Positions 4,607 to 5,482 of a stretch of 5,482 bases of DNA are shown in pieces. How positions within the stretch are numbered: the first letter of the stretch is position 1; each line of letters starts with the position of its first letter. The stretch is from positions 1 through 5,482 of the forward strand of contig JAIXPM010000451.1 of the NCBI GenBank assembly GCA_027486275.1. Reading direction: 5' to 3'. The notes below the pieces were generated by a model that saw only the letters and a program-made list of their open reading frames with translations, made no database searches and had not been told where the DNA came from. Made by a program: the position numbers and the translations under genes. The stretch is from Sphingomonadales bacterium (lineage in GTDB: Bacteria; Pseudomonadota; Alphaproteobacteria; Sphingomonadales; Sphingomonadaceae).

Positions 4607-5482
4607 TCATCGCGGATATTGCAACGGCAGATCAATGCGGCCAAGCGCTTTGTAACGCTGCGCCAATAAGGTCTGCCGGCTGGTCATCGGCTGGGGCGCA
4701 CCGTCAATCCACACGGCAACGGGGGAGCTCATCAGTTCCAGCGGATCTCCATCCCACAGCACGATATCGGCCCGCTTGCCCACCTCCAGTGTGCCGGTAT
4801 CGGCCAGGCCCAGCACCCGTGCCGGATTGGCGGTGATGCTGGCCAGCGCCTGGCCCTTGGTAAGGCCCTTCCCGCCCGGCACCGTCCCTTGCCCCACGGC
4901 GTTGCCGGCATAACCGGGCAGATTGACCGGCGTGGTGCCGCCCACCCCGCCCAGCGGCCCAAGCACCACCGTGACGCCCGCGGCCTGCAGATGGCCGGCA
5001 TTGTTGCGCGATGCCGCCAGCCCTTCGAAATCATCGGGCAGATCATACAGGCTGTGCGTGATCACCGGCACGCCAGCGCGGGCAATCTGCGCCGCCACCA
5101 GCCAGGCCTCGCGCGCGCCGACCAGCACCGGGCGGATCGCAGGGTAACGGGGCTTCAGCTTCAGCACCTCCACGATGTCGGCGGCGCGTTCGACATGCAC
5201 CATCAGCGATTGCGCACCACTCAGCACCGGCAGCAGCGCCTCGACATCGCGGCGTTTGACCAGCGAGCCCGTGTCATCGCCGCCCACGCTCGCCGCCGGG
5301 TTGGCGGCCAGCCGTTTGGCGGCATCAAGCAGGTCGATCAATTGGGCATAAGCCGCCGGACGGGAGCCGCCAGCCAGCCGCGCGCCGGCTTCGCCCAGCT
5401 CCACATATTGGAACGCCCGCGGCCGGGTGACGGTGGGTCCGTTGGCCGCCAGGCTGACGACAGCCCCCTGCCCGCCGAACAC
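4607..5482 (-). CDS. Amidohydrolase family protein, C-terminal part
   Basis: A 291-residue C-terminal fragment whose frame is open to the right edge; the GTG at 5482 is most likely an internal Val codon. It matches the imidazolonepropionase-like branch of the amidohydrolase superfamily: HVERAADI (96-103), the LVGAREAWLVA strand-helix (120-130), ITHSLYDLP (141-149), the ASRNNAGHLQAAGV segment (157-170), and the family's C-terminal cap TANPARVLGLADTGTLEVGK followed by RADIVLWDGDPLE (218-249). Such enzymes hydrolyse amide or ring C-N bonds with one or two metal ions in a TIM barrel; many of this branch are exported or act on peptides or cyclic amides. The N-terminal HxH metal ligands and any signal peptide lie outside the window, so activity and location cannot be judged. 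It is 66 bp upstream of the NnrU-like gene, same strand, probably first or early in that operon. Confidence 0.88.
   Translation of the reverse strand: MFGGQGAVVSLAANGPTVTRPRAFQYVELGEAGARLAGGSRPAAYAQLIDLLDAAKRLAANPAASVGGDDTGSLVKRRDVEALLPVLSGAQSLMVHVERAADIVEVLKLKPRYPAIRPVLVGAREAWLVAAQIARAGVPVITHSLYDLPDDFEGLAASRNNAGHLQAAGVTVVLGPLGGVGGTTPVNLPGYAGNAVGQGTVPGGKGLTKGQALASITANPARVLGLADTGTLEVGKRADIVLWDGDPLELMSSPVAVWIDGAPQPMTSRQTLLAQRYKALGRIDLPLQYPR

Overview
The window is bacterial chromosomal DNA, most likely from a member of the Sphingomonadales (Alphaproteobacteria). The left end holds the first ~345 nt of a 16S rRNA gene on the minus strand. Its short V1 loop and its V2 and V3 stretches read as sphingomonad. 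The protein genes are GC-rich, and several are families typical of alphaproteobacteria (a DUF4167 protein, a stand-alone two-CBS protein ending in YIAS, an NnrU-family membrane protein). The genus cannot be settled from these 345 nt.

Layout, left to right: 1-345 is the 16S 5' part (minus). 346-~681 is the 16S leader, with a boxB/boxA-like antitermination site and small hairpins. 688-806 carries two tandem sigma70-like promoters pointing into the 16S gene, with an 8-bp inverted repeat between them. 807-1139 has no convincing gene. 1140-1559 (minus) is a two-CBS-domain protein. 1640-1918 (plus) is a small two-helix membrane protein, the only plus-strand gene. 1928-2824 (minus) is a DUF4167 protein with a long Arg/Asp/Glu repeat tract. 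2825-3056 is intergenic. 3057-3860, 3857-4540 and 4607-5482 (all minus) are a short-chain dehydrogenase, an NnrU-family membrane protein and the C-terminal part of an amidohydrolase that runs off the right edge.

Transcription on the minus strand probably reads amidohydrolase, then nnrU-like, then SDR as one unit (66-bp gap, then a 4-nt ATGA overlap). DUF4167 follows after 232 bp and may have its own start signals. The CBS gene reads toward the rRNA operon with no visible terminator between them, but the rRNA has its own strong promoter region. I see no mobile element, CRISPR array, phage gene or tRNA.

The least ordinary items are the pentapeptide mixed-charge tract of the DUF4167 protein and its TTG start overlapping the stop of an 18-codon ORF (TTGA), the pair of mutually exclusive hairpins just before the nnrU-like ribosome binding site, and the amidohydrolase/NnrU/SDR gene grouping. 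None amounts to clear proof of a new system.
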